Positions 18,916 through 29,190 of a stretch of DNA of 64,000 nucleotides are shown one piece after another; the first letter of the stretch is position 1, and each line of letters starts with the position of its first letter. The notes below the pieces were generated by a model. The model was given only the letters and a program-made list of their open reading frames with translations. It ran no database searches and had not been told where the DNA came from. Location of the stretch: the NCBI GenBank assembly GCA_963764525.1, contig CAVXTC010000005.1, positions 62,001 to 126,000 of the forward strand. Reading direction: 5' to 3'. Made by a program: the position numbers and the translations under genes. Origin of the DNA: DATDIC01 sp963764525 (GTDB lineage: Bacteria > Pseudomonadota > Alphaproteobacteria > Acetobacterales > Acetobacteraceae).

Positions 18916-19691
18916 GTTTGTATAGCCGCAACTGCCTTCGTCGCTGCGCTTTTGGTTACCGTCGGCGCGCAGGCTGCCGAGCGGGTGGTGTCGCTCAATC
19001 TCTGCACCGATCAGATGCTGGTGCTGCTGGCGCCGGAGAAAATCGCCGGCCTGACGCCGCTTGCCCGGGACTCCGACGCTGTCATTCGTGGCGTCCGACA
19101 GCCGCCCGGCTGCCGGTCGTGCGCCCCTCGGCCGAGGCGGTCCTGCGGCTGCACCCGGACCTTGTCCTGGCGACCGACTTCGGCGCGCAGACCACCCTGG
19201 CGCTGCTGCAAGCCGAGGGCGTGCCGGTGCTGCGCCTCGATCTGCCGGATGATTTCGCCCAGATTCGGGCCGAAACGACCCGACTGGCGGCGGCATTGGG
19301 CGTGCCGGCCCGCGGCGCCGCGCTGATCGCCGCAATGGACGCGGAGCTGGCCAGCCTGCCGCGTCCCCTGCGGCATCCGGCGTACCGGCGAACCGCGATC
19401 GCCTGGGAGCCGAGGGGTTACACCGCCGGTCCGGGCACGCTGATGGATGCGGTGCTGAAAGCGGCCGGCTTTATCAACGCCGCTACCGGTCGAACGCTGG
19501 GACGGGAGGCGCTGCTCCGCCGTCCGCCCGATCTGCTGGTGGTTCCAGACACCCCGGAGTTTCCATCCCTGGCGACCGCAATGCTGGATGATCCCGTGCT
19601 GGCGGGCATCCCCCATCGGGCGGTGCCGCCTGATCTGGTTATCTGCGCCGGGCCGTTCACCGCGCGCGCCGTGGCGCTGCTGGCGCGATGA
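18916..19691 (+). CDS. ABC transporter substrate-binding protein, vitamin B12/siderophore class (frameshifted)
   Basis: Periplasmic helical-backbone binding protein of the BtuF/FepB family. A signal peptide (IAATAFVAALLVTVGAQA) precedes ERVVSLNLCTDQMLVLLAP; later HPDLVLATDFGAQTTLALL and LVICAGPFTARAVALL are typical. Frames change at about 19075 and 19110. The true start is unclear: no good start codon precedes the signal in this frame (TTG at 18952 is inside it), and the 5' end adjoins G-rich repeat-like sequence, so the start given is approximate. Its stop overlaps the permease start (ATGA). Ligand could be B12, haem or a ferric siderophore. Confidence 0.8.
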
Positions 19692-20626
19692 CCCGCTGGC
19701 TCGCGGCGATTACCGTCGCCCTGCTGGTGCTGTCGATGCTGGTCGGCGACGGGTTCGTCGGATGGGCCCCGGCGCTGATCCTGTGGGATATCCGGCTGCC
19801 GCGGACGTTGCTGGCCGCGTTGGTCGGCGGCGGGCTCGGTGTGTCCGGCGCGGCACTGCAAGGCGGGTTGCGCAATCCGCTGGCCGACCCCGGGTTGCTC
19901 GGGATCACCGGCGCGGCGGGGCTTGGGGCGGCCCTGGTATTCTATTGGGGGCTGGCCGCGCGCTTCGCTCCGGCACTGCCGCTCGGCGGGCTTGCCGGAG
20001 CGGGCGTCGGGGCCGTGTTCCTGCTCGGCTTTGCCGGGCGCGCGCCGTCCGGGCCTTCGGTGATCCTGGCCGGCATCGCGGTATCGGCGATCACCGCGGC
20101 CTTGCTGGCCTTGACGCTGGCACTGGCGCCCAATCCGTTCGCCCTGGCCGAGATCACCTTCTGGCTGCTCGGCGGGTTGCAGGACCGCACGCTGCTGCAC
20201 GTCGCATTGGCCGCCCCCCCGATTCTGATGGGTGCCGCGATCCTGCTTCGCCTGGGCCCCGGGCTCGATGCGCTGAGCCTCGGGGAGGACGCTGCTTCCA
20301 GCCTTGGCGTGCCGGTCGGGCGCACCTTGCGGCTGGCGGCGGCCGGCACTGCGCTGGCGGCAGGGGCCGGAGCGGCGGTGGCGGGCGGCATCGGTTTCGT
20401 CGGGCTGGTGGTGCCGCATCTGCTGCGCCCGTGTCTGGGAGAGCGGCCCGGCGCGTTGCTGGCGCCTTCGGTGCTTGCCGGCGCGGCTTTGCTGCTGGCG
20501 GCCGATCTGTTGGTGCGGCTGTCGGTGTTCGTGCTGCCGTTGTCCGGGCCGCTGCCACTCGGGGTGCTCACGGCGCTGCTTGGGGCGCCCTATCTCGTCT
20601 CCATCGCCCGGCGAGCCGGCCCATGA
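19688..20626 (+). CDS. FecCD family ABC transporter permease
   Basis: 312-residue inner-membrane permease of the BtuC/FecCD/FhuB family, with about nine or ten hydrophobic helices. Signatures: IRLPRTLLAALVGGGLGVSG, ALQGGLRNPLADPGLLGIT and, near the C-terminus, IGFVGLVVPHLLRP, the ATPase contact region. Overlaps both the binding-protein stop and the ATPase start by four bases, so it belongs to one importer operon. Confidence 0.93.
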   Translation: MTRWLAAITVALLVLSMLVGDGFVGWAPALILWDIRLPRTLLAALVGGGLGVSGAALQGGLRNPLADPGLLGITGAAGLGAALVFYWGLAARFAPALPLGGLAGAGVGAVFLLGFAGRAPSGPSVILAGIAVSAITAALLALTLALAPNPFALAEITFWLLGGLQDRTLLHVALAAPPILMGAAILLRLGPGLDALSLGEDAASSLGVPVGRTLRLAAAGTALAAGAGAAVAGGIGFVGLVVPHLLRPCLGERPGALLAPSVLAGAALLLAADLLVRLSVFVLPLSGPLPLGVLTALLGAPYLVSIARRAGP

Positions 20627-21305
20627 TCCGCCTGGACCGTCGTCACGGTCGCGCTGGGCGACCGGCCGGTGCTGCATCAGGTCAGCTTTGCCGCCGAACC
20701 GGGCGAGATGGTGGCGTTATGTGGGCCGAACGGGGCGGGAAAGACGACCTTGCTGCGCGGCCTCGCCGGCCTGCTGCCGGGGGTGGCGGCGGGGGATCCG
20801 AGGCGGATCGCCTACGTGCCGCAGGGCGCGCGTTGTGCCTGGGGGATGACGGTGGAGCAGGTCGTCGCGCTCGGCCGCATTCCGCATCGCGACGCGGCGC
20901 GGCCTGCCGGTAACCAAAGCGATGGAACTCTGCGGTATCCTGCCGCTGCGCGCGGCGCGGATCGATCGCCTATCCGGCGGGGAGGCGCGGCGCGCCATGC
21001 TGGCCCGCGCGTTTGCCACCGAGCCCGAAATGTTTCTGCTGGATGAACCGACCGCCGATCTGGATCCCGCCGCCGCCCACGCGATCATGCGCCTGCTGCG
21101 CGAGACCGCCGAAGCCGGGCGCTGCGTGGTAGTCGTGTTGCACGCGATCGAGTTGGCGTTGCGCTACGCCCATCGCGTGGCGGTTCTGGCGGGCGGGCGA
21201 ATCATTGCGGACCTGCCCTCGGACCAGGCGCTGCCCGCCGCGGCGGCGGCATTCGGCCTGCCGTTCGGCACCGATCCGGCGCCTCGGCTGCTGCCCCCCG
21301 ACTGA
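20623..21305 (+). CDS. ABC transporter ATP-binding protein, FecE/BtuD type (two frameshifts)
   Basis: ATPase of the preceding importer, about 225 residues when frames are joined. Walker A is GPNGAGKTT, the Q-loop YVPQGAR, the signature LSGGEARRAMLARAF, Walker B FLLDEPTADLDP and the switch histidine in VLHAIE. Frames change at about 20640, just after the ATG, and about 20905. All ATPase motifs are present, so the protein is probably functional and the breaks sequence errors. Starts inside the permease stop; stop overlaps the TonB start. Confidence 0.87.
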
Positions 21306-22057
21306 TGCGGCGCGCGGCCCTTTTTTCGCTGGCGCTGCATGTGTTGCTGCTGGGCGGCCTGGCGCTGTGGGTGGCCAGCCCACGCGCCTTGCCGGATGCC
21401 GCCGATCAGGGTGTCAAGGTGGAACTGGTCATGCTGGAGCGGGCGGGGAGCGGCACGCCCACCGCACCGGTGCCGCCGGCCCCGCAAACGCCGCCCCAAC
21501 CGCCGGAGCCGGCGCCGCCGCCGAAACCGATACTGTCGCCACCCCAGCCCGACGCTGAAATGCCGCTCGCCGCCGGAACCGGCACCGTCGCCACCACCTC
21601 AGGCCGATGCTGAACTGCCGCTGCCGCCATGCCGTCACGCCGGCATTGCGGCACGAGGCAACGGCCCCGCCCGCCCGCCCCGCGCCGGCTGCCCCCACTG
21701 CAGCGCCCGGGATGGAGATGAACCTGGGAGGCACCGACAGTCAGACCGACGCGATCGCCCGGGGCGACAACGTGGTACCGGCGAAGCCGGATGCGCAGTA
21801 CCCGCAACCGGCAGCCGATCTATCCGGCCGATGCCGTAAGGCGCGGTGAACAGGGCGTGGTGACGCTGGTGATCCACGTGTCGCCGGCCGGGCTGGCTAG
21901 CGGGGTGGCGGTGGCGCAGAGCTCCGGTTTCCTGCTGCTCGACCGGGCCGCGCGCGATGCGGTGGAGGACTGGCATTTCCTCCCGGCGGTGCGGGACGGG
22001 CGGCCGATCGCGGCGGACATGCCGCTGCGGGTGCGGTTTGAGCTCGGGGGGCCGTAG
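21305..22057 (+). CDS. TonB family energy transducer (frameshifted)
   Basis: About 245 residues. One N-terminal membrane helix (LFSLALHVLLLGGLALWVA) is followed by a long Pro/Ala-rich periplasmic linker (PAPQTPPQPPEPAPPPKP and more) and a C-terminal TonB domain: PIYPADAVRRGEQGVVTLVI, then SSGFLLLDRAARDAVEDWHF. TonB couples the proton-motive force to outer-membrane receptors. Three frame changes fall in the repetitive linker (about 21570, 21610 and 21800). It overlaps the ATPase stop (TGATG), which ties the operon to TonB-dependent uptake, although no receptor gene is in the window. Confidence 0.85.
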
Positions 22058-22406
22058 TTGCGCCTTACAGGTATTTTCGACACCAGGATGGGCTCGTGCC
22101 CTCGCCAGGGAAATCGGCGGCTGTCAGGTTTATCTGATAGGAGAACAGGGTGCGGGTGCAGGTGCACCAGCACCCGCCGCCGTACCGTCGGGCTGATGCC
22201 GCGCAGCCGGGGCTGCATTTTCACGACCGCGCCGACGGTGGCGCAACTCCCTCCCAACTGGCGCGCGCTCGGCAGTGCTGAAGCCGCGGCGACCGGAGAC
22301 GCAGGGCACGGACGCGCGACGCATTCTTGTCGGATATCCCGAACCGCTGGAGTGGGATTCGCGGCTGTTCAGCATTCCACCGCCGGAGCGACGGTTGGCT
22401 CTTGCG
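22058..22406 (+). other. 349-base gap; weak cobalamin-riboswitch-like sequence
   Basis: No gene seen. On the plus strand GTGCCCTCGCCAGGG and then CTGATAGGAGAACAGGGTG, followed by CACCAGCACCCGCCGCCGT, resemble the core of a cobalamin riboswitch in order. The conserved AGCCAGGAGACC box is not found and no plus-strand gene follows, so this is only a weak candidate. Confidence 0.2.
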
Positions 22407-23198
22407 TCAGCGCCCCTGAAAAACCGGCTTGCGCTTCTCGTTGAAGGCGCGGATGCCTTCGCGGCGATCTTCGGTCGGCACCATTCTGTTATACGCCTCG
22501 ATTTCGAACAACATGCCATTACGAAGGTCCATGTCCAGCCCCCGATTTACCGATTGCTTGATCTGCCGGGCGGAGATCGGCGCATTGGCGCAAATGGTTG
22601 CCGCCGTTGCCAACGCGTCGGACAGCAGGGTTTCGGCATCGCAGATGCGGTTGACCATACCCCACTCATGCGCCTGCTGTACGGTGAAAGGAGCGCCGGT
22701 CAGCATGATCTCCTTGGCACGCCGCACGCCCACCGCGCGCGGCAGGGTCTGCGTGCCGCCGGCGCCGGGCATGATGCCAAGCGTGACCTCAGTCAGCGCG
22801 AAACGCGCGTGTCCAGCGGCATAAATGAAGTCGCAGCCAAGCGCGATTTCCAGTCCCCCAGCGAAAGCCGCGCCGTTGACCGCGGCGATGATCGGCACTG
22901 GGCAGTCGATGATGGCGCGGATTGCACGTTCGAAAATCAGGTGTTGATGCTGCCATTGCGCGTCGGTCATCCCATTGCGTTCTTTCAGATCGCCTCCGGC
23001 GCAGAAGGCGCGTGTACCGGCGCCAGTGACAATGATGCAGCGCTGGGCGGCGGGGGCGGCGTTGATCGCATCGAAGCAGGCCAGCAGGTCGAGCCCCATC
23101 TGCGTGTTCATCGCATTGGCGAAGTCGGGGCGGTGCAACGTGATCAGCTTCGTGTGCGGTTGCGGATCGTCGATGCGCAGCGTTGCGAATGTGTCCAT
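22407..23198 (-). CDS. Enoyl-CoA hydratase/isomerase family protein
   Basis: 263-residue crotonase-fold enzyme acting on acyl-CoA. The oxyanion-hole segments are AFCAGGDLKERNG and NGAAFAGGLEIALGCDFIYA; the position of the second catalytic Glu is occupied within TEVTLGIMPGAGGTQTLPR, typical of enoyl-CoA hydratases. The ATG at 23198 has GGGGAGAAA upstream; an in-frame extension to 23255 lacks family similarity. It stands alone, so the exact acyl-CoA is unknown. Confidence 0.9.
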   Translation of the reverse strand: MDTFATLRIDDPQPHTKLITLHRPDFANAMNTQMGLDLLACFDAINAAPAAQRCIIVTGAGTRAFCAGGDLKERNGMTDAQWQHQHLIFERAIRAIIDCPVPIIAAVNGAAFAGGLEIALGCDFIYAAGHARFALTEVTLGIMPGAGGTQTLPRAVGVRRAKEIMLTGAPFTVQQAHEWGMVNRICDAETLLSDALATAATICANAPISARQIKQSVNRGLDMDLRNGMLFEIEAYNRMVPTEDRREGIRAFNEKRKPVFQGR

Positions 23199-23262
23199 CG
23201 CATTTCTCCCCGAAGCGTCCGCTGTGACATTGCCAACCGCATTGCCGCGGCACAAGCGCGCA

Positions 23263-24290
23263 TCAGCCCGCCCGCAGCGCTGCCATCACGCGCGCAATGA
23301 ACCCATCCACCGCCGCTGGATCGATCCACCGCATGACCGCGACGACGCCGCTCTCCGGATCCACCCAGGTCTGATTCCCGCCGGCGCCGACCGCGAAAAA
23401 ACTGCTGCGTGAAGCACTCGGCCGCGACCCGTCGGTGTTCAGCCACCACAGCAATCCGTACCCGTCGTGCAGTGCGCAGGGGGTCAGCGACTCCTGTATC
23501 CAGCTTTCCGGCAGAATGCGCACGCCATCCCACACGCCGCGGTTCAGCATCAGTTGCCCGATCCGCGCCTGGTCCTCGGCATGGATCGCAATCCCGCCGC
23601 CCCAATGCGTGCCGCCGGCGACGGATTCCATCATCTTCCCGTCGATCTCCACCACCGAAGTCCGATACCCGTGCCAGGCCCAATCGTCCGATGCCCCGAT
23701 CGGCCGCATGATCCGCTCGGCAAACACCTCCGGCAGCGGCCGGCGGAACAGTCGCAGCAGCGCCAGGCTGAGCCGGTTCACCCGGACATCATTGTATTCC
23801 CAGAAACCACCCGGCGACCGCAATGCCCGAAACTGTCCCTTGATCGCGCTGCTGCCTTCCGTAGCGAGGCTGCGGTTGCGGTCGATCACATCGGACTTGC
23901 CGAACAGTTCGCCCTCCCACTCGGAGGTCTGCTGCAGCAGGTGCCGCCACGTGATCGCGCCATTGTGCGGACCATCGAACCCGCCATCATCCACGCGGCG
24001 ACTGACAGGCTCATCCAGATCCGCGATCAGCCCGTTCGCAACCGCAATTCCGGCGAGCAGGCTGAGGTAGCTCTTGGCGACGCTGAAGGCGAAATCCACC
24101 TGACGCGGATCGCCCCATTCGGTGACCACCACGCCATCCCGCAGCACCACTCCGTTTGGCGCCCCGCGCGGTCGGATCGGGCCGAGGATCGCGTTGTGCG
24201 GCGGCTTCTCGAAATGGCCCGCTTCCAGATGCGCACGAAGTCGCGCGCCGCCTTCATCGCCTCCCGACCGTCGGGTTCTTCATGTGCCAT
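23263..24290 (-). CDS. Serine hydrolase, beta-lactamase/class C penicillin-binding family (one frameshift)
   Basis: About 340 residues. The catalytic SxxK is SVAKSYLSLLAG, the YxN motif is in WEYNDVRVNRLS and the third motif region lies near FFAVGAGGNQTW. The family includes esterases, peptidases and beta-lactamase-like proteins of unknown substrate; this one lacks an obvious signal peptide. The first 20 or so residues (AHEEPDGREAMKAARDF) are in a different frame from HLEAGHFEKPPHNAILGPI onward, with the break near 24235. The ATG at 24290 is best supported. A decayed binding-protein remnant lies directly upstream. Confidence 0.83.
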
Positions 24291-24291
24291 C

Positions 24292-24628
24292 TCGGCGAAG
24301 GTTCATGCCGAGGTAGTAGGTGTTGGCAGCGGGAACGATCAATCCTGAGGCTTCGTTGCCGGCCATCGGCGTAAGCTGGTCCGGCATCAGGTCCCGGGCG
24401 AATCCTTTTCCAGCAGCAGCCGCTGAGTCGCCCGCTCCGGGATATGGCGGATGACCACGCACTTCATGCGCGGTGGGCCGAGATGATACGTGGGATCGGC
24501 CCCTCAGCACGGCGGAATCATCAGCCTTCCAGGAAACCAGGCTTCGACGTCGCCGCCTGCCCGGCGGAGGTCGCGAAGGCCAGCGGGGGGGACGCCGCCA
24601 AGACAGCGAGCCAAAGTTGGTTCGACAT
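24292..24628 (-). pseudogene. Remnant of a peptide ABC transporter substrate-binding protein
   Basis: An ATG at 24628 opens a signal-peptide-like 35-residue frame (SNQLWLAVLAASPPLAFA, then TSAGQAATSKPG) that ends in a stop. Further on, VVIRHIPERATQRLLLEKD (24387-24477) and, in another frame, DLMPDQLTPMAGNEASGLIV with NTYYLGMNL match consecutive parts of the middle of DppA/OppA-type binding proteins. The parts between and after are gone. So this is an internally deleted, frameshifted relic, not a sequence error alone. It abuts the serine hydrolase. Confidence 0.6.
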
Positions 24629-24749
24629 TGTCCTGTTCCCCCGTTTCCCGGACGTCGATTAGCGCTCACATCTCCGTGCAAAGCAAATGTTGCTTGCGGC
24701 ATGTCAACTCGGCTTTCCGGTCTCGTTGCGGAGGCCGCACCGGGCGGCT

Positions 24750-26295
24750 TCACGCGGAACAGCGCGGCGATGTCCGACCGTGCGAGCAGCTCCAGATGCC
24801 CGGACCCGCACCGGCCCAGATCCCCGACCGCCCCCGCATCCAGCATCAGCACGTCGTCGTACCCACGGAACGCGTTGCCTGCTGCAAGTGGATCCGCCGC
24901 GCCTCGGCACGTTGCCACAAACGCCGCGTCTGGAAGCTCCAGGGTCTGCATCGCCAGCGCATGATATCGGGGCGCAACAGCGATTGGCTGCTGCGCCGTC
25001 TGGTCGAACAGGAACGGCCAGAACGCCCGGTGTTCGATCACCAGCAGCGCGGCCATATGGTAGTCGGTCCGCGTCCCGTCCGACAGCAGTCGGCCACGGT
25101 CGGCGTGCCGCCAATACTCAGGCGCAGCCGAAGGCGGCACACTGGTCAGGTACACCCGGGTCCCCGGCGCCACCCCGGCGATAACCCTGCGAAAATCCGC
25201 CAGATCGCGCGCGTGCCCATGCCACGCCATCGCCAGCACCGCCATCCGGACCCCGAACAGCCCGGCGAATGCCACACCCGCCGCGCCTGCCACACGCCGC
25301 GGTAAAACCGGCAGCACGCCGGCAAACAGCATGAACCCAAGCATGATCGCGAAGCGCGTATCCAGCGCTGCGGTGCCCTTGAACTCGAACGGCGACGCCA
25401 AGTACAGGACGCCCAATGCCGCGAGTGCCAACCCCGAACGCAACGGTACCACAGCGCGTCGTACCGCCACGCAGCCCACGATGAACCCTGCCACAGCGCC
25501 GGCCGTCACTACGTCCAGTGCGAGATCGTAATTCACGAACGCCACCAAAAGCTGTGCCAGCTTTGCGCGCGCTCCCAGCCAGTGCGTCTGCGAACTGGCG
25601 CTCGCCAGCCCGGACTCCGCGTACAGGATCAGCGGTCCCGGCAGTAGCGGCAGCAGCGCGCTGGCGCGCCGCACGAACCCGGACCATGTCCGGGCCCGCC
25701 GCCAAATCCACTCGATCTCGAATCCGCCGATCAATATGAAGCAGAACAGCAATCCCATCAGGTGGCAGAAGAACAACGTGATCGTGCCGACCGAGACCAG
25801 CACCACCGTTCGCACCGGCCGCGCATCGCGCCACTTTATCCATCCCGCTGCCAGCAGCAGCGCCAGCCCAAGCCCGGCGATGAAGTTCAGAAACCCAGAC
25901 AGCAGCGCCCCGTTGTACGCCACCAGCCCCGACGCCAGCGGCCACCACGCACGGACCCCGAACACCGCCCGGCTGTACGCGATGCTGCCGAGCATCGGCA
26001 ACAGCAGCATCCCGCCAACCACCACCCGCCCGGCGACATGCACCGGCAGCACGCGCATCAGCGGCGGCAGCACCAGATCCGTCGCGAGATTCGGAATGAT
26101 CCCCCAACGCGGAGAATAAATCCGCGACAACACCGGATCGCCGCCGCCGAACGCCAGCAGATACGCCCGCGCGAGATGATTGGGATAGTCCAGCAGCGGC
26201 GGCACATCGACCAACAGCAGTGGCGACAGCAGCATCGCACACACCGCCAGCAGCACCGCCCACCAGGCGCCGCCACCCGCACCCGCCCTGTTCAA
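24750..26295 (-). CDS. Polytopic membrane protein, GT-C-like, function unknown
   Basis: About 515 residues with ten or more hydrophobic helices. It starts with a helix (AVLLAVCAMLLSPLLLVDV) followed by PPLLDYPNHLARAYLL, a loop with an acidic residue that recalls GT-C glycosyltransferases and a family of alphaproteobacterial uncharacterised membrane proteins. The C-terminal third is soluble (TRVYLTSVPPSAAPEYWRH; YDDVLMLDAGAV). The likely start is TTG at 26295. The reading frame is continuous with the upstream glycosyltransferase and also runs past the expected end (near 24750) to 24280 without a stop, so both ends are approximate. Probably envelope polysaccharide related, by neighbour only. 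Confidence 0.6.
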
Positions 26296-26339
26296 CGAAA
26301 AGCGATCCGTCCTGCGCGTATGTTCGGACGCAGCTATGT

Positions 26340-27393
26340 TCAGGTAACCACCCGCAACCGCGGACGCGCCTGCAGCGCGAGCCTTTCGTAAATCCCCACA
26401 TAGCTCTGCGGCCATGCGGGCGGATGTGAAACGCTGCTCGAAGCGCTCGCGCACTGGACCGCGCGGCAGTGCCGCTGCCCGGGCTACCGCCGCCACCGCC
26501 TCCGGTTCGTTCTCGACGATGCAGCCGGTGACCCCGTCCTCAAGAATTTCCGGAACCGAGCCGCGGTTGAACGCCACGACCGGGGTGCCGCAGGCCATTG
26601 CCTCGATCATCACCAGGCCGAACGGCTCGGGCCAATCGATCGGCAGCAGCAGCGCGATCGCCCCGCTGAGGAATTCCGCCTTATCGGCATCGCCGATTTC
26701 GCCCACCAGTTCGACGTGGCGGCCATCGATCATCGGGCGGATCTTTTCGCGGTAATACGCCTCATCCACCCGATCCACCTTGGCCGCGATCTTCAGCGGA
26801 ATGCCGGCACGGCGGGCAATCCGGATCGCCTTGTCCGGGCCTTTGTCCGGGGTGATGCGGCCGAGGAACGCCAGGTAGTCCGGCTTGACCGCCTGCGGCT
26901 GCAACAGGTCCGCCGGGATCCCATGGGGTACCGTCGCGACGAAGTTGGCCTGCGGCAGCGGCCGGCGCTGTGCATCCGAAATCGACACTAGCGGAACATT
27001 GCGAAAGCGGCTGTACACCGGAGCAATCTCCGGTAGGTCGAGGCGGCCGTGAAGCGTGGTGAGAAACGGCGTCCGCTGCCGGCTGAACAGTGAAAACGAC
27101 CAATAGTCCAGATGGAAGTGCAGCACGTCGAACTGGTCGGCGCACTGGTACACCGTCTCCAGCAGCAGCATCTGGGCCGCGGCGGGGTCCCGCAAATCCG
27201 CATCGAAACGCAGCGCGTGCGGCCAGACCGGTTCCAGTCGGGCAGCCGTCACGGAATCGCCACTGGCGAACAGCGTGACATCGTGCCCCGCCCGCACCAA
27301 TTCCTCGGTCAGGAAGGAGACAACGCGCTCGGTTCCGCCATAAAGCCGCGGCGGTACTGCCTCCGTCAGGGGCGCAATCTGGGCAATTCGCAT
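26340..27393 (-). CDS. Glycosyltransferase family 4 protein (frameshift near the 3' end)
   Basis: About 350-residue retaining GT4 enzyme. The N-terminal domain opens with MRIAQIAPLTEAVPPRLYGG, and LHFHLDYWSF lies further in. The C-terminal nucleotide-sugar domain has FLGRITPDKGPDKAIRIAR and WPEPFGLVMIEAMACGTPVV (the E-x7-E region). One frame continues into the membrane protein, but after RMAAE a shifted frame gives SYVGIYERLALQARPRL and a stop at 26340, the normal family ending, so a one-base error near 26390 falsely fuses the two. Divergent from otsA with a 144-base spacer. Confidence 0.83.
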
Positions 27394-27537
27394 CGTCGTC
27401 CTGTCTCCCGCGGCTCAGGTCACTACACCGCCGATATCCATGAAACGCACCGGATCAGGTTTTTTTGAGGCTGCCGGCGACAAGAAATCGCCAAATAGGG
27501 ACTTGCTGAGGACCCCCGATTGCATGAGGGTGGCGTG

Positions 27538-28983
27538 ATGGCCCGGCTGGTCGTTGTCTCGAACCGTGTGCCGATGCCGACCGAACGGGGCCCCCGGGCC
27601 GGAGGCTTGGCCGTCGCGCTGGCCGATGCGCTTCGCCCAGGCTCGCTCTGGTTCGGCTGGAGCGGCAAGCGCGCCGCCCACACCAGCACCCAGCCGGCGC
27701 TGCAGGAAGCCGCCGGCATCAGCTACGCCACCATCGACCTCGGCGAGAGCGATTACCGGCTGTTCTATGCCGGCTACTCCAACGGCGTGTTGTGGCCGCT
27801 GCTGCATTTCCGTCTCGGCCTGGTGAACTACCGGACTGAGGAATATATCGGCTACCGCGCGGTGAACCGCCGTTTCGCCGAGTGCCTCGCGCCGCTGCTG
27901 CGGCCCGACGATCTGGTGTGGGTTCACGATTATCACCTGATCCCGCTGGGTGAGGAACTGCGGGCGCTCGGGGTGCGCAACCGGATCGGCTTCTTTCTGC
28001 ACACCCCGTTCGTGCCGCCGGAGGTGATCCGGGCGCTGCCGCATGCCGAGGACATGCTGGCCTCGTTCGGCGCGTATGACGTCGCCGGATTCCATACGCG
28101 AGGCCATCGCGCGGCGTTCATCAGTTGCATGCAGGAGGTTCTGGGCGTGGCACCGGATCGCCGCGGCCGTATCGCCTGGAAGGGCGGCCTGCTGCGTCCG
28201 ATCGTCGATCCCGTCGGCATCGATGCCGCCGGGTTCGCGGCCATGGCGGCCAATTCCGCGCGCGGAGCGGAATCCCGGCGGATGCAAACCAGCTTGGCCG
28301 ACAAGGTGCTGGCGATCGGTGTCGATCGGCTGGATTATTCGAAGGGGCTGGTGCACCGGTTCGAGGCGTTCGTGCGAATGCTGGCCCGCTACCCCGAGCA
28401 CCGGCGGCGCGTCAGCCTGCTGCAAATCGCCCCGCGCTCACGCGAGGACCTCGGCGCCTACCAAACCCTGCGCCAGGAGCTCGATCGGATCGTCGGCGAC
28501 ACCAACGGGCAGTTCTCCGAGTTCGACTGGACGCCGCTGCGCTACATGACCCGGGCGGTGGGACGGCGCACGCTGGCCGGATTCTATCGGATCGCCCGGC
28601 TCGGCGTGGTGACGCCGCTGCGCGACGGCATGAATCTGGTGGCGAAGGAATTCGTCGCCGCGCAGGATCCGGAGGATCCGGGGGTGCTGGTGCTGTCGCG
28701 CTTTGCCGGTGCCGCCGACGAGCTGACCGACGCGTTGGTGGTCAACCCGTTCGATGCCGATGAGATCGCCGAGGCGATGCACACCGCGCTGATCATGCCG
28801 GCAGAGGAGCGGCGGGCACGCTACCTCGCTCTTCGCGCACGCGTGTGGGACACCACTGCGGCCCGTTATTGCGAGGTGTTCCTGTCGCAACTGTCACCGC
28901 CGGCGCTCGGCCGAACCACGGTGCCGATGTCCGGCGGTGCCGCTGCCACCGCCATGGCCGGTCTGGCCGCTCGCGCGCCCTGA
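27538..28983 (+). CDS. otsA: Alpha,alpha-trehalose-phosphate synthase OtsA (GT20)
   Basis: 481 residues, normal length. Makes trehalose 6-phosphate from UDP-glucose and glucose 6-phosphate, for osmotic and desiccation protection. Motifs in order: VVVSNRVPMP, LWFGWSGK, DLVWVHDYHLIPLG, FFLHTPFVPPEV, GVDRLDYSKGL and, near the C-terminus, TPLRDGMNLVAKEFVAAQ with the conserved DGMNLVxxE. ATG at 27538 is preceded by GAGGGTGG. No otsB phosphatase is adjacent; the HAD protein at 43267 is not obviously one. Confidence 0.95.
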   Translation: MARLVVVSNRVPMPTERGPRAGGLAVALADALRPGSLWFGWSGKRAAHTSTQPALQEAAGISYATIDLGESDYRLFYAGYSNGVLWPLLHFRLGLVNYRTEEYIGYRAVNRRFAECLAPLLRPDDLVWVHDYHLIPLGEELRALGVRNRIGFFLHTPFVPPEVIRALPHAEDMLASFGAYDVAGFHTRGHRAAFISCMQEVLGVAPDRRGRIAWKGGLLRPIVDPVGIDAAGFAAMAANSARGAESRRMQTSLADKVLAIGVDRLDYSKGLVHRFEAFVRMLARYPEHRRRVSLLQIAPRSREDLGAYQTLRQELDRIVGDTNGQFSEFDWTPLRYMTRAVGRRTLAGFYRIARLGVVTPLRDGMNLVAKEFVAAQDPEDPGVLVLSRFAGAADELTDALVVNPFDADEIAEAMHTALIMPAEERRARYLALRARVWDTTAARYCEVFLSQLSPPALGRTTVPMSGGAAATAMAGLAARAP

Positions 28984-29024
28984 GGCCCGTCACCGGGCAG
29001 GCGGGCATCCACCACGTTCTCTTC

Positions 29025-29106
29025 GTCATGCTCGCGAAGGCGGGCATCCATGGGCCGCTCCGAGATTGCGAGTAAGGCCGCCGATTCCCGCTTGCGTGGG
29101 AATGAC
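29025..29106. repeat. Dispersed GTCATTCCCGC-type repeats, two arms
   Basis: GTCATGCTCGCGAAGGCGGGCATC (29025-29048) and, reversed, GATTCCCGCTTGCGTGGGAATGAC (29083-29106). The family GTCATTCCCGCGAAAGCGGGAAT is common between genes in alphaproteobacteria; relatives lie at 46601-46700 and 59448-59508. The rest of the 28984-29190 gap holds nothing recognised. Confidence 0.7.
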
Positions 29107-29190
29107 GACCGAGGCTTCTGGTATGACTCCCGCCGGGTTGCTGGGGACGCCCCGATCTGGTGATGTACCAGCGCCTTGAGGGGAATGACG

